Source: Mesotaenium endlicherianum (lineage: Eukaryota; Streptophyta; Zygnematophyceae; Zygnematales; Mesotaeniaceae). From it: a stretch of DNA of 64,000 nt. Made by a program: the position numbers and the translations under genes. The stretch is from contig WELA01007202.1 in NCBI GenBank assembly GCA_009602735.1, positions 726,881-790,880 of the forward strand. Reading direction: 5' to 3'. Under the pieces are notes generated by a model that was not told the DNA's origin, ran no database searches, and saw only the letters and a list, made by a program, of their open reading frames with translations. Position 1 is the first letter of the stretch; each line of letters opens with the position of its first letter. This document shows positions 11,221-21,793 of the stretch, in pieces.

Positions 11221-12534
11221 CACTTTGAGACCAGTCATGGGGCAAAACGTGCAAACACACGAAAGCGGAGATTGGCGGAGATTGGGCAAAAATGACAAGA
11301 GGCAGAGAAAAGGACATCAATGGACCCCCCCGCCGTAGATATAAAACTACAGGCAATCTCGAAGAAACAAGGCTCCAGGAAGAAGACAGAGTCTTCCTCG
11401 GCCGGCCAATTGCCGAGAGCGAGCGTGTTTGACTTTGTAGTTTGTAGTCTTTCTCCCTTGTCAGTGCGGTCTAACAAAAAAAACGCGACATTGACTTTGT
11501 ACAATCCGATTTGAATTCCTTATAGGTGGGACTACCCCCGAGAATCAAGCTCCACCGACCCGGCCGACAAATTTGCACGTGGCAGTCCGCACATGTTTGA
11601 TCAACGAGCGGGTCAAAGTTGACGTCAATAGGGATTAAACCGCTTGTTGGGAGATCAAGGTCCCCTAGTCCAGCGGGGTTTAGGCCCCTTGAGGTTTTTT
11701 CCCCAAAAGGCGTAAACCTCGGGGGCTTCGCCCGCCTCAGCAGCCGCTTTGGAGCTGTAGCCAAGTTCAAATTTTGAATATTGAAGTGGCGCCCGTGACT
11801 AGTCGTTAATGATGAGTGTCCGTTGCCAAATCTTTTAGTGGGTAATTTACTTTTTAATGATTGGACAAGGCCAGGGAGACATCCCTGTAAGAGCCAACCC
11901 CACCACAACCACGGTCTGGACCCCCACTCGCAACAAAGGGGCCAGGCCAGGCGGGACGGGCCTGTCAGGCCTCCCCAACGCGTCCTTGGCCCGCTGACAC
12001 AAGTGAGCCGTAACGGCGACGAGTTGCCCGCTCACGGGGACTGTCAGGGCTGCGGCCCGGTCCCTTTGGCTCAAATTGCCGGGCAACAAGAAAGGGCCCT
12101 GACAGGGCCACCCCCGCCACCCGACAACTTGGGCCAACGACGTCTTTGGCCCGGGCGACGGCTAGGAGGCCAAAGTTTGTAAAATTTAGAGTTCAGGGTT
12201 TTTGTTGGTTTTTGTTGGTTTTTGACTTTTTGTTTTTGGCATTTTCCTTTCTTGTATAACGTTATTTGCACGCGCCAAAAATCAGCCAATCAGGATGCAA
12301 TGGTGTCTAACTCGTTTACCAGTATTTGGACTTAAAAAATGGCTCAACGTAACTTTAGGTTTACCGCTGAAATTTGCTATGCCTTCAGGCACACGGGTGG
12401 AGAATGGTGTTGAAATATTTTCCACTTTCAGGCACACGGGTGGGAAAAAATGAGTCTACGCCCTCGGCGGAGATGGCCAAAGATTGACGCATAATGCATT
12501 TTTTGCCGTTTCAGACCATATCGGTCTCAGAGTG
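11221..12534. mobile_element. Possible CACTA-like non-autonomous DNA transposon, 1.3 kb
   Basis: The left end CACTTTGAGACC (11221-11232) and right end GGTCTCAGAGTG (12523-12534) are inverted repeats with one mismatch in 12. The methyltransferase-element reading frames stop at both edges. Flanks share only CT, so a 3-bp target duplication is not evident. Near the right end the motif TTCAGGCACACGGGTGG occurs twice (from about 12384 and 12426), resembling subterminal repeats. No transposase frame is seen. Composition inside swings from AT-rich to GC-rich (11640-12140). Confidence 0.45.
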
Positions 12535-14022
12535 CTGACGTGGAGCCAGTTCAACTTGAGGGCGCAGCGGAGAGAGGGATGCGAGCCAAACGCGCTCTTG
12601 CTGACAACGCTGCATGATCTCTATTCGTATGGCGGTAGTTTAAGGATGGCGGTCGCGGGGCTCGACAGCGGTGTGGACCACCTTGTGAGGAGGTGACCAA
12701 GACGGCCCGTCACCGGCTATGTGGCTGCGGGGAATGGCGGCAGGCCAGTTGAGCGGCGTCTGGTAGAATGCGTGCGCTGTAGTGGTGGAGAAAGATTGTG
12801 CGTCATCATCGCTGGTGCGGAGATTGCGCGGGCCGTCGTAAGGCGGTGTGACTAAGCGTGGGCGCGTCCCGCGCAAAAAAGTGATCTCTCTTTCTTCACA
12901 AAGAGAAGTAACCTCCCATGTGCTCCTGTGCGTGTTGCGCAGTGGCGTGACCTCGCGGGTATCTTTGGCCTGCTCCCAGAGAGGGGTGAGTGCACGTGCG
13001 CGTCGGGCTGGCGGCGTAGGGCTGTGTGCCAGGCGTAGAGCCGGCCCGGCGTAGGAGGAAGGAACTGTACGCCAAGGGCCGAGGATGCTGGTCCTGAGCC
13101 CTTGCTACCGTGCGCGTACGGCTTGCAGGTTGACAGCAGGGAAAGGTGCGGTGGAGGCGACGCTCACTGAGGCACGAGTCGGCCAGCCTATGCCCAGGCT
13201 GTTGCCAGCAAGCAAGTGCGTGATGTCACGGCACTTGCTGCTGATTGTACAGGCGTGCTGTATTGGACGATTGGGCCTGCCGGCACATTGATGGGCTCCA
13301 CTGGGACTGGCCGTAGTCTCGTGCAAGAGAGTGTTGAAGCTAGGAGGCCTTGTTGGCTGACGTTGGACGGGGGCCTTAGGCGTGGGCGGCAGTGGCTCTC
13401 TAAAAGGCTGGGCTGCGAGCTCCTGTGCAGCCTCCGCTGACCAATCCTGCCACTTCTCCTCCTCAACGCTCTCAAACAGCGCGTCGTCAAACCAGCCTAG
13501 GTACGCCGCCTGCCTCATAGCCTCATCCTCAGAGCGAGGGCAACTCGGAGGCCATGCGGTACTGCATGGCGACTCCCACAGGCACGTCATGCCATACGCG
13601 AACGTCCAATCTCGCGGAGGGTCCACTTGTCGCTGGCGGCAGTGGCCTAGGTGCGGCTGCAGCAGCTGTCATTGCGACGTGGGCGTGCGGTGCAGTAGTA
13701 ATGGCAGCCGCGCGATGGCTTGTGCTTCGACACCGTCTGCAGCCATGTGACACATCATGGCGTTATGAGCGGCGTAGATCCACATTGTCTCCCTAGCCTA
13801 AGCAGCCAAAACGTCAGCCTGCTCCTGGGGCGTGAAGTGGAGCTTGGCGCCAAGCAATTTGGGGTCCTCATCCTGCGTCTGGAGCAAGTCGGCGCCTACG
13901 GAGACCTCATCCACCTTGGACCCCCCCTTATTGGTTTGGACCACGAACCAACCATCAACCAGCGCCATGAAGCCGTAGAGAATGGACTCAGCTGAGCGGC
14001 GATCCACAATGTTGAGCGGCAT
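12535..14022 (-). pseudogene. Unknown polyprotein segment between protease and methyltransferase
   Basis: Directly downstream of the protease and in its frame is MALVDGWFVVQTNKGGSKVDEV up to a TAG at 13798-13800, then YAAHNAMMCHMAADGVEAQA and, in a neighbouring frame, MRQAAYLGWFDDALFESVEE with Pro-rich sequence after it (13626-13105). Weaker coding-like sequence continues to 12535. I recognise no domain. It fills the place where other gypsy elements go straight from protease to RT, so it may have arrived together with the methyltransferase. Broken by stops and shifts. Confidence 0.45.
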
Positions 14023-14049
14023 GGATGTTGTGTGAGTCCCCTCTAACTG

Positions 14050-15740
14050 CTAGTCAGGTCGGTAGAAGACTCGCTCCACCCAGTTTTCCACTGCGGCGCT
14101 GATAGGGAAGAGAACGTCCTGGCCGAGGAGCAAGTCAAAGGTCTTAGAGCGAGTGACCAACGCGTGCCGGTGGATGGTCGTCTTATTTGGGGTGCCGGGC
14201 CAAAAGGTGAAGGAAAGGGCCAGTTGCGAGCGCCCGATGACGGCCTTAGAATTGCCAGCCGAGGCATTGATCCGCGTCAGCAAATCCTCCAGGTCGGTTG
14301 ACGAGAGGCCTAGCTGACGGAAGAAGCAAAGGCTCATGAGGACTAGCTGTGCGCCAATGTTGAACACGATGCGCTGCGGGGCTTGCGTGTTGACCAGCAC
14401 GATCCCCTGCGAATTATCCAAAAACGCAGCGTTAGGCATGTTGATCATCCTACGCTCATGCGCAGGTTGCACAGGTGCGGGCAGCACCGCGGCTGCGACT
14501 TTGGACGCCGGCCTGCCGTCAAAGGCGCGCTGGCTGGCTCTGCGTGCCAGAAACAATAGCTGGGTTGCCTACCACGTGGCCTCCATTGACATGCCGAGCA
14601 CCGCAAAGAAGATGGCTGGCATTCGGTGTAGCGCCAGCAAGATGACTTTGGCCCTGAGCTGTACCGAAGTCATCGAAAAGGCGAGTGCACGAGGTGCAAG
14701 CGTCGCAGGGACTGCTGACGTCACCAGCACGCGGAAGGAGCGGGGCAAAAGCGTCACTCTTCTGTGCGGCATTGTTTGTCTGGTCCACTGCGCTTCTATG
14801 CCACTGTTGGTTGCCTGCATGCAGCCGCGAGTGTGCGTTGGCGTCCGGCGATGCCCGCTGCCGTGCGGCTGTCCATCGGCTGGTGCGTGCGCAGCCGGCC
14901 AGAACGGAGTCCGGCGCTGCTGCGAGAGTCGGAGTGCCTCACCAGCTGGCGCAACCGCTGGTTCCGGTGCCAACGTCCAAGGCACAAGTGCTAAGAGAGG
15001 CGCTAGCGCTGACGTGCCTGGTGCTGGCGAGCCTGGCGCTGGCGAGCCCGGCGCTGGCTCAACAGGTGCCTCAGGCGCTAGCAAGCCTGGCGCTGGCGAG
15101 CCTGGTTCTGGCAAGCTCAGCGATGGCAAGCCTAGCGCTAGCGCGACAGGTGCCTCGAACGCTGGCGAGCCTGGCGCTGGCAAGCACAGCGCTGGCAAGC
15201 ATAGCGCTGGCAAGCCCAGCGCTGAAGCAACAGGTGCCTCATACGCTTGCAAGCTTGGCGCTACCAATCCTGGCGCTGGAGCAACAAGTGCCTCAAACGT
15301 TGATGAGCGTGGCGCTGGCAAGCGTGGCGCTGGCAAGCCCAGCGCTAGAGCGACCCGTGCCTCAGGCGCTGGTGAGCTTGGCGCTGGCGCGACAGGTGCT
15401 TCAAACGCTGGCAAGCCCAGCGCAGGCGCTGGGGGGGTTGGTGGAGCTGATGCGGCCACTACTGAGAATGCCCGCGCAGCAGCCGGCGCACGTGCCACGC
15501 CTGCTGGAGCAGCTCTCAGAGTTGGCGCAGCCTCAGCGGCCGAAAGGCTGCCAAGTGGCACTGGCACTCCTGTCGCTGGCACAGTGGGTAGCGCTGGCGG
15601 TGGTCCACCTGCGGCTGGCGCCTCCACAGACGTTGGCGCCTCCGCAAAAGCGGTTGCGGATGCCAGGGGAGCTTTGGGCGCAGGCTCTTTGGCTGGTGGC
15701 GCAAGCGCCAGAGCTGGCGCAGGCTTAGCTGTTGGCTAGC
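14050..15740 (-). pseudogene. Ala/Pro-rich linker and aspartic protease of DNMT element
   Basis: A single frame runs from after a TAG near 15741 to 14050 with one further TAG at 14569-14571. The first ~230 codons are an Ala/Pro/Leu-rich tandem repeat (units like PAPGSPAFEAPVA). The C-terminal ~150 codons are a retropepsin-like protease: RIVFNIGAQLVLMS in place of the D-T/S-G-A active site, with Asp now Asn, and later FDLLLGQDVLF for the I-L-G-x-D motif. The protease would cut the Gag-Pol polyprotein. Loss of the catalytic Asp and the amber codons mark this copy as dead. Confidence 0.7.
14995..15440 (-). repeat. Coding minisatellite (Ala/Pro-rich repeat)
   Basis: A degenerate tandem array built from GGCGCTGGC-type units. 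It reads as Pro-Ala-Pro/Gly-Ser-Pro motifs on minus and as Gly-Ala-Gly-Lys-Pro motifs on plus. The minus reading is in frame with the protease, so it is a repeat inside the retroelement polyprotein. The long plus-strand frame over it is a shadow. Confidence 0.7.
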
Positions 15741-16387
15741 TGATATGTGGCGCCTCGGGGTCGCCCTTGGGCCTGCCCAATTGCGTCGTCCGAACAATGT
15801 TGGTGTTGGCCTACGCTGCCCTGAGCAAGGTCCGTGGCACCCTCCAAATGGCGCATGCGCTTGCCCTCGCCACGCTTATTGCGCAGGCCCGTGGGTTTTG
15901 TGCGTAGCCAAGATTATGCCCTGGCTGTGCGCAGCCGTGTGGGTGCCGTCAATGCTCCAAACGGCACTCCGGCCGCACATTGCAGTTGGGGATGCCCCCC
16001 TCTAACTGAGGATGGCGGTCACGGCCGCCAGATCTGCGCAGACTTGTCCAGGCCACGTGCGCGTGCCAAGTGACAGCACGTGTATGCAGTTGATGACGGA
16101 GCTGCTGACGTGGCTGCTGTGAGGTGGTCGCGTGGCTGGCTCTAGAGCGAGCCTCGCAAAGCGGTGCGCGGCGTGAGCGGGCCATGCGGGCATGTGGAAA
16201 TGTGCAGCTGTCGTCGGGCAAATTCCTGCCAGCCGCGCACGCGACATGTGGCGGCACCTGCTGGAACTTGCTGCTTGCATCAGCCAACAGGGGGCGAACA
16301 TCGGGAGGTTGCCGGTCGCTGCGCAGATCTGCGCATGGGCGGGTGACATGTAGGGCAAGGGACGCTGCACTTGTACTAGTTGGCTGG
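15741..16387 (-). pseudogene. Gag-linker part of DNMT element (interrupted)
   Basis: Continues the element between the linker and the insertion point of family A element 2. Translation contains repeated Ala/Cys-rich motifs (AHAQICAATG, QVCADLAAVTAIL) similar to AHAHICAAN and ADICADALAS found across the insertion at 37100-37300, which supports continuity of the two parts. No domain is recognised and stops interrupt the frame. Confidence 0.5.
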
Positions 16388-16715
16388 TGTAATGAATCAG
16401 TATATTGGTTGACATAATATTCATTTAACACTAGGTATCCCATCAAACCATATATAGTCCTCGGACCATATATGGTCTAGCTAACCCCCTTTTTTCAGCG
16501 CTGACCTCCAGGGTGCTACAGTTGACCAACTGGTACAATCTATGGCTCAAACAAACCGTACAGACTTGAACCTTAGGCGGAAAAATGAAAAATGGTCTTC
16601 CGATCATTAACGACAAAGTTAGAGTCAAAAGAAGGAGGTTCAAAGTTCAGGCTCACAACAAAATTTCAAGTGAAAAGTCTGTCATACCCGAGGTCACGAA
16701 AAAGCTCTTAGAGCC

Positions 16716-17198
16716 ATGGCTTCTTCTTCAAATGCGCCAAAAATAGTTGTGGGTGGTAAATTACTCATCCCTACCACCTTCTGGGGAGATGCATGGGCGA
16801 AAAAGACATTTGGACAGTATTACATAGAGTTTTTCTTAGTCGGAATTGTGAGAAAAGAGGTTGTGAGGACTAAAAAGGAAAACTCATGGCGCATAGAAGT
16901 GTTGTATGACAAAGAAAAGAAGCAATGGGAGGCATGGCAGGTCAGGCAGTACCTATCTACAGTGCCTGAAGAGTCCTGCTTTTATTCCGAGCCGCATGTA
17001 GCTCGTTTTGGCTTGGTTTCCTCAGGGGCCTCTTTGCTTTCAAATTCGAGGGAGAATGAGGGTCACAGTCTAACTTCGTCCTCCCAAGGTCCAAATGATG
17101 ACTCACAGCCAAGGTCTAGTGATGGTGAGGAGGATAAGGAGGATGAGGAAGAGGAGGAGGAGGAGGAGGAGGAGGATGAGGAAGAGGGGCAGGCCTGA
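16716..17198 (+). CDS. N-terminal domain of piggyBac-type protein
   Basis: A 160-codon frame starting MASSSNAPKIVVGG. It has a compact domain with IPTTFWGDAWAKKTFG and WEAWQVRQYLST, then a Ser-rich linker and a C-terminal Glu/Asp-rich tail. A related domain (RVPARFFGEEWVTIKHGG) occurs at 63137. It has no catalytic residues and ends ~100 bp before the transposase C-terminal fragment, so the DDE core has been lost from this element. Whether the protein is still made is unknown. Confidence 0.6.
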   Translation: MASSSNAPKIVVGGKLLIPTTFWGDAWAKKTFGQYYIEFFLVGIVRKEVVRTKKENSWRIEVLYDKEKKQWEAWQVRQYLSTVPEESCFYSEPHVARFGLVSSGASLLSNSRENEGHSLTSSSQGPNDDSQPRSSDGEEDKEDEEEEEEEEEEDEEEGQA

Positions 17199-17280
17199 CA
17201 CCGGAAGAGGTAAGCAGCTAATGCTTATTGTTCCTACTGTTAAAAATGAGAAAAGGGAGAGGAGGAGAAGGGCAACTGCT

Positions 17281-17851
17281 CCATAACCATAATTTCTCCT
17301 TAACCATAACTTCTCCAAACATTGTGGTGCACTACAAAACACACAAAGACGCTGTTGATCAATTTTACAAGCTCTGTGTGAGAGATAAGTTCTTTGTCGA
17401 GACTTCTGCTGTGAGCTTAAAGTGGTGGCACAAACTATATTGGGGTCTATTTGATGCTGCCCTGGCCGATGCCTACATCCTCTACAGCTTGGCCCATCCT
17501 GAGAGGGACAGGTATCCCTTCATGTTAGATGTTGTAGCGGAGATGACAGACTTCTATGATCCACATAAGGGGAGGCGCTTTCACTGGAGTGCGGGACGGG
17601 CTGGGATTGACAGGTTCCTAGGGAGACACTTCCCTGAGCACCTTCCAGGAGGCTCTAGACCAGGATGTGTAGTGTGCAGGATCAATTTGTATGACCTAGG
17701 CCATGAGAAGAGTAAGGTGAGGCCTAGCTATTGGTGCGCAACGTGTGGAGTAGCGCTTTGCCCCGCACCTTGCTTTGAGGAGTACCATACCAACAGGCAC
17801 ATAGCACATGTAGATAGTAGCACCTACAAGCTGAAAAGCAGTAAGAAGTAG
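17281..17851 (+). pseudogene. piggyBac transposase C-terminal fragment (DDE core missing)
   Basis: The frame carries the piggyBac C-terminal region: VVHYKTHKDAVDQFYKL corresponds to the N-x-x-M-G-G-V-D-x-x-D-Q block, LKWWHKLYWGLFDAALADAY to the conserved helix, and a cysteine-rich ending CVVC, YWCATC and CPAPCFEEYH. These are the C-terminal zinc-ring cysteines typical of the family. The upstream ~300 residues with the first catalytic Asp residues are absent. An open frame exists from 17228, but homology starts near 17310. Could depend on a full-length copy elsewhere for mobility. Confidence 0.8.
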
Positions 17852-18904
17852 GACTGTAGAGCAGAGGAACTGCAACAGAAACATATATAAAAGACATTGT
17901 GCTCCATAAACAATTCAGCTCCATGTGTGCAAAGCTGTCGATTCTGCGATATTTTGCAACTAATAATTCAATTTTAATCATTTTAATTCCTTATTTTGTA
18001 TATGAATATTTTTTTGTAAGTAAAGTAAGACCTGACTTTCAAGCTCCACTTTACAGATTACTATTTGCATGTGCAAAGAATAAATTATGAATTATTACAT
18101 GTGATGCTTTGGTGCATGAGGCACTAAAAAGTACAAAAAATACCCGGACCCCATATGGACCACTAAGTACACAGTGTGCCTCCGCAAAGCTACAGATTAG
18201 AATGAAGTGAAATTTGTTTCGTATGATAGGTAAGATACATGCCTACCCCAGATTAAATCAACAACTACTGGTTCAAATCCAAATTCATAGTGTGTGAAGG
18301 TAAAGTTGGCCCTATTTCCTCGTTTCTTGTTACCGTACACACCTTGTACGAAAGTACACCTTACCTTTCCAAAAATTGCGGGCCACATGGCCAGTGCAAT
18401 ACTTTGTGATGTAAGCTCTCTAATGGTCTATCACACATAATCATCGCTTCACTGGTTATTTCAATATAGTGTGACTTAAAAGGTTCATTATTGGACCATA
18501 CATGGTCTTTTCCTTGGAAGACCTAGTGTTAACAGTTAAATAAGTTCAGGCTGCTGAACATTAGTTCATATTGAGTCTACTGGATTTTATGAAGTAATGA
18601 GTTTGATGACTTAGCTGGGGGCAACAGGCTGAAGTCAACTTAGGTCAGCTTGCTGACACATTCTTTGACAACCAGCTGACTTCCGTACTCGATAGCAGCA
18701 AACTGCCTAGATATGCATCTAAGTGTGGTGTGCTAGATGAATGGCCAAATGACATCCTTAGGATGGATGGCGATTCGGGATGATGGGAGATGGTGGTGGA
18801 TTTGGTTAACCGAGGTCCTACCAACGTGGTAAACTCCTGGGTAGGCGGTGCCATCGCACTAGACGATGAACTGTAAAATCAATCCATGTTCATATGCTAG
18901 GATG

Positions 18905-20111
18905 TGAAATGAATCTTGCTTATTCAAGATAAATGTATTTCATTTAAATATATAAGATCAGAGATAGGTGGAAGCGTGTGAAATCAGGGAGCCATCTTTG
19001 CCCTTATAATGAATTTCGTTCACTCATCTACACCTCTTGACTCACTTACCGTAGTGTGCCATAGTTGCACATTAACACGAGGCACAAGTAAGAGGCGAGC
19101 TTGAGGACTTGAGCTTCTCCTTTAGAAACTCATGGCCTCTTGCCTACCAGGCATGCAAGCATGTATAGCACATGCACAACATCAAGGGACTGAATAGCAA
19201 AGGGGCTCTCATTAAGATGACCATAATGTAGCTAAAACACATCCCACTGACTTAGGTGCAAAACCATGGAATCTGTCCGCTGTGTGACCCCAAAATTTCA
19301 GAGGGCATAACTCTGCCAATACTACTCCAAATTGAACACACTTAACGGCAATGGATGCATCTTGACGAGACCTTTTTGAAAAGTCCTAGTTCGTCCCATT
19401 TGGAGCGCAGACAAAGCAGTCATATCAGTTTCCGTGAAGGCTGGTCATTAGAACGAACCCAAAAGTGCACACATGACTTGCAAGTAGAAGTCCGACAGTA
19501 AAGCCTACTGTCCAGAATGAGGGACCACGAGATCTCGGCCTGCTATGTACCTAGTGACCACCTGGTTGACCACGGCACAAGGTGCGCCGTTTCGTGGGAA
19601 ACCCGTTAAGTTGGGACCCATGGATCTAGGTATAACGACCATATTAATTGGTCAGTTGACTGAAGTCCTAACTGTTCAGTTGACTGACGACGGCTCCGCC
19701 TACCCAGGAGTTAACCACACTGGTAGGACATCATTTTACCAAATCTCAGTCGACCTCCCGACTTTCAGCATACTTCGGTCACATGTGCCAATCTACAAAT
19801 AACAATCTAAATGAATATGTCTTTCCTCAGTAAACTGAAGCTAAGTATATTGACTAATATGAAGCGAGCTTACTATATGTCAACCTACTGATATTATATC
19901 CTATATATAACTGACATATAAATCTCAGCAAACTACACTATGATACAAAAGTCATCCTGCTGACCTTTTTGACAAAGTAAGTAAACTCGCATTACATCGA
20001 CATACATTCATTTAGATGAACTCGCACAGATGAGTATGTAGACATAATACTTATTTAGTGTTATATTCATATATATAATTAATTAAATAAATAATGAACT
20101 GATTCATTACA
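18905..20111 (-). repeat. Solo LTR, relative of LTR-A, inserted antisense
   Basis: Ends TGAAATGAAT and ATTCATTACA (i.e. TGTAATGAAT to ATTCATTTCA on minus) with a 5-bp duplication GGATG at 18900-18904 and 20112-20116. Internal blocks resemble LTR-A read on minus (around 19680-19740). At 1207 bp it is longer than LTR-A (641-718 bp), so it is a related subfamily. It interrupts the 5' LTR-A of element 2 in opposite orientation. Confidence 0.85.
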
Positions 20112-20254
20112 GGATGGCTCTCAAGTTCGGCATTCGGAACCGAGGCCAACTCCTTGTACTGCTTACTGAGAAAGATCTTTATCCAAGGCGAGAAGTTATT
20201 GATACGCACTGTCTCCTAGCCTTGCTTATGTGTGAGTTTACTGATTGCCAATCT

Positions 20255-21345
20255 TCTGAACCCACTTTTTGCTGTACAACTCAATGTGCCCCTAGGTCAA
20301 ATTCGTGACCGGCTGAATGCGGTAAGAATTACTGCTGCAGGAGCAAGAGGGACTCTTGAGGACACTACTCAGCGAGTCGATGCCACTGCTAATGCTGCAT
20401 ATGCTAGACTTCCACCTTAGAGTGTGGATTTGGGAGCATTGTTTGTGCAAATGCAATCGTAAATGGCGAGCATGTACCAGTCTCAACAGGATGACAAGAG
20501 AATCATAATGTCTCTAATGCGATACCGAGACCAACTGGGTTCTCAAACCACGGATGGTGGTGGCAGAGGGCCTAGTAAGCCCAAGCCGAAACCTCTCCAG
20601 GATTATGATCTTGAGGGGACAAAAAGTGTTACCTCATCAAGTTTCTCGCTGATGTTGAGCAGTGGCTAGATAACTACCCAGAACTGCAAGATCACGAGAA
20701 GGTCAGGCACACTGGTGCTCTACTGAAAGGCAATGCTGCAGACTGGTGTTCTAAACTGGAAAGGAGAGCGCAAGGCTCAACGACTTGGTGACCCTACTTG
20801 GATAGAATTTTTCGAGAAACTGCATAAGAAGTTTGATGTGATCAATCAGCAGGAGAAAGGTATCTACGAGATGATCTTCTTGACACTGAAGCAGACCACT
20901 TCAGTTGCTGAGTTTGCTCAAAAGTTTGAGGAGAACATGATGAGGCAGCCAGATTGCCAGAGCGGTATAAGATAGCAGACTTCAGGTATGGCTTCAAATC
21001 CGAAGTCACTGGTCCTTTTGCTAAAAAGAAGTATGAGAAACTGGCTGACTTGATCCAGGATGCTGATGGTTGGGATCAACAGCATTTCTATCACAAGCGC
21101 CAAAATAATGCTTTGGTGTTTAAGGTTGTCAAAAAGCCCCACGGTTCCTACAATGCAATTGAAGGAGACCAGGCTGAGGATGATGAGGGTGATGAGTATG
21201 GGTATGAGTACAATGCTATGCAGTCTAGCGGGAGAGGTGGTTTCTCTCGAGGCGGCTATGGAAGAGGTGGTGGTAGGATTAAGCCGAGACCAGCCTCAGC
21301 AAAATTAATTTGCTTCCATTGCTAGCAGACAGGTCACTTCAGAGA
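20255..21345 (+). pseudogene. Gag of family A element 2
   Basis: Matches gag of element 1. It contains LGALFVQMQS, the retrotrans-gag region (WIEFFEKLHKKFDVINQQEK, LKQTTSVAEFAQKFEEN), YEKLADLIQDADGWD, an acidic patch and an Arg/Gly-rich patch (GGFSRGGYGRGGGR). It then has a broken zinc knuckle, CFHC-stop-QTGHFRERF. Stops at 20418-20420 and 20460-20462 stand where the other copy has Gln. Gag would form the virus-like particle; this copy is dead. Confidence 0.8.
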
Positions 21346-21738
21346 GCGGTTTCCAAACAAGCACCTCCCAAAGGACGAGAGAAAAGACCAGCCTTCAAAA
21401 GACTGCAACAGTTAGTATTCCAGTCTACTGACTGTGAGGATGCTAGAGATAGTGAGTCGTCACTACCTGCCCTCTTAGCAGGTATTATGGGTCGTGCTAA
21501 ATTGGATTCACTATGCATGCCTGACAACCAAATAAAGGAGACCATCAGTAATATAGATATCCAAACAGTGCACATTCCGGATGATCTTGTTCCACCCGAT
21601 GTCCAACATTTCTTTGCTAAGTCAAGAGAACAATGCAAAAGTCAGGAAAAGACAGTCCCCCTTATCCTACTGCATTGCACGATTGCAGGTAGGAAGGTGA
21701 GGGCACTTGTTGACGGAGGGGCGTCACATATTTTCATC
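21346..21738 (+). pseudogene. Protease region of family A element 2, 5' part
   Basis: Contains TVPLILLHCTIAGRKVRALVD followed by GGASHIFI, the retropepsin D-x-G-A active-site block (D-G-G-A here). The frame is cut exactly at 21738 by the hAT-type element and resumes at 25183 with EDLAKRLRLPSF, so the protease was intact over this boundary when the insertion happened. Confidence 0.75.
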
Positions 21739-21773
21739 CAGGGATACGCCGTACGCCGTACAGGCCAAGCTTC

Positions 21774-21793
21774 GTACGCTTATATAAGCGTAC
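21774..21793. repeat. 20-bp perfect palindrome in hAT subterminal region
   Basis: GTACGCTTATATAAGCGTAC reads identically on both strands, 35 bp from the element's left end. Its GTACGC half-sites recur in the terminal repeats, which suggests a transposase-binding cluster. Confidence 0.7.

Larger units (their letters stand above)
16425..18532 (+). mobile_element. piggyBac-family derivative with TTAA target duplication
   Basis: TTAA at 16425-16428 and 18529-18532 flank perfect 8-bp inverted ends, CACTAGGT (16429-16436) and ACCTAGTG (18521-18528). Near-palindromes GACCATATATGGTC (16464-16477) and GACCATACATGGTC (18494-18507) lie 36 and 22 bases inside the ends. Two protein fragments inside match a piggyBac-type transposase. 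The insertion splits LTR-A; the equivalent empty region is visible at 36172-36240 and in the solo LTR at 50659-51299. Confidence 0.92.
16388..20250 (+). repeat. 5' LTR-A of element 2, split by two insertions
   Basis: Pieces 16388-16424, 18533-18899 and 20117-20250 together align with the first ~540 bases of the 3' LTR at 36172. The gaps are the piggyBac element and the solo LTR. The 3' end of the LTR, the primer site and the gag start are deleted after 20250, where sequence jumps directly into gag. Confidence 0.8.

Noticed and set aside
14336-15739. 467-codon plus-strand frame with collagen-like Gly-Ala-Lys-Pro repeats
   Set aside because: Lies antisense to the retroelement linker and protease frame; the repeat reads open in several frames because the unit length is a multiple of three. 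No other evidence for a gene.
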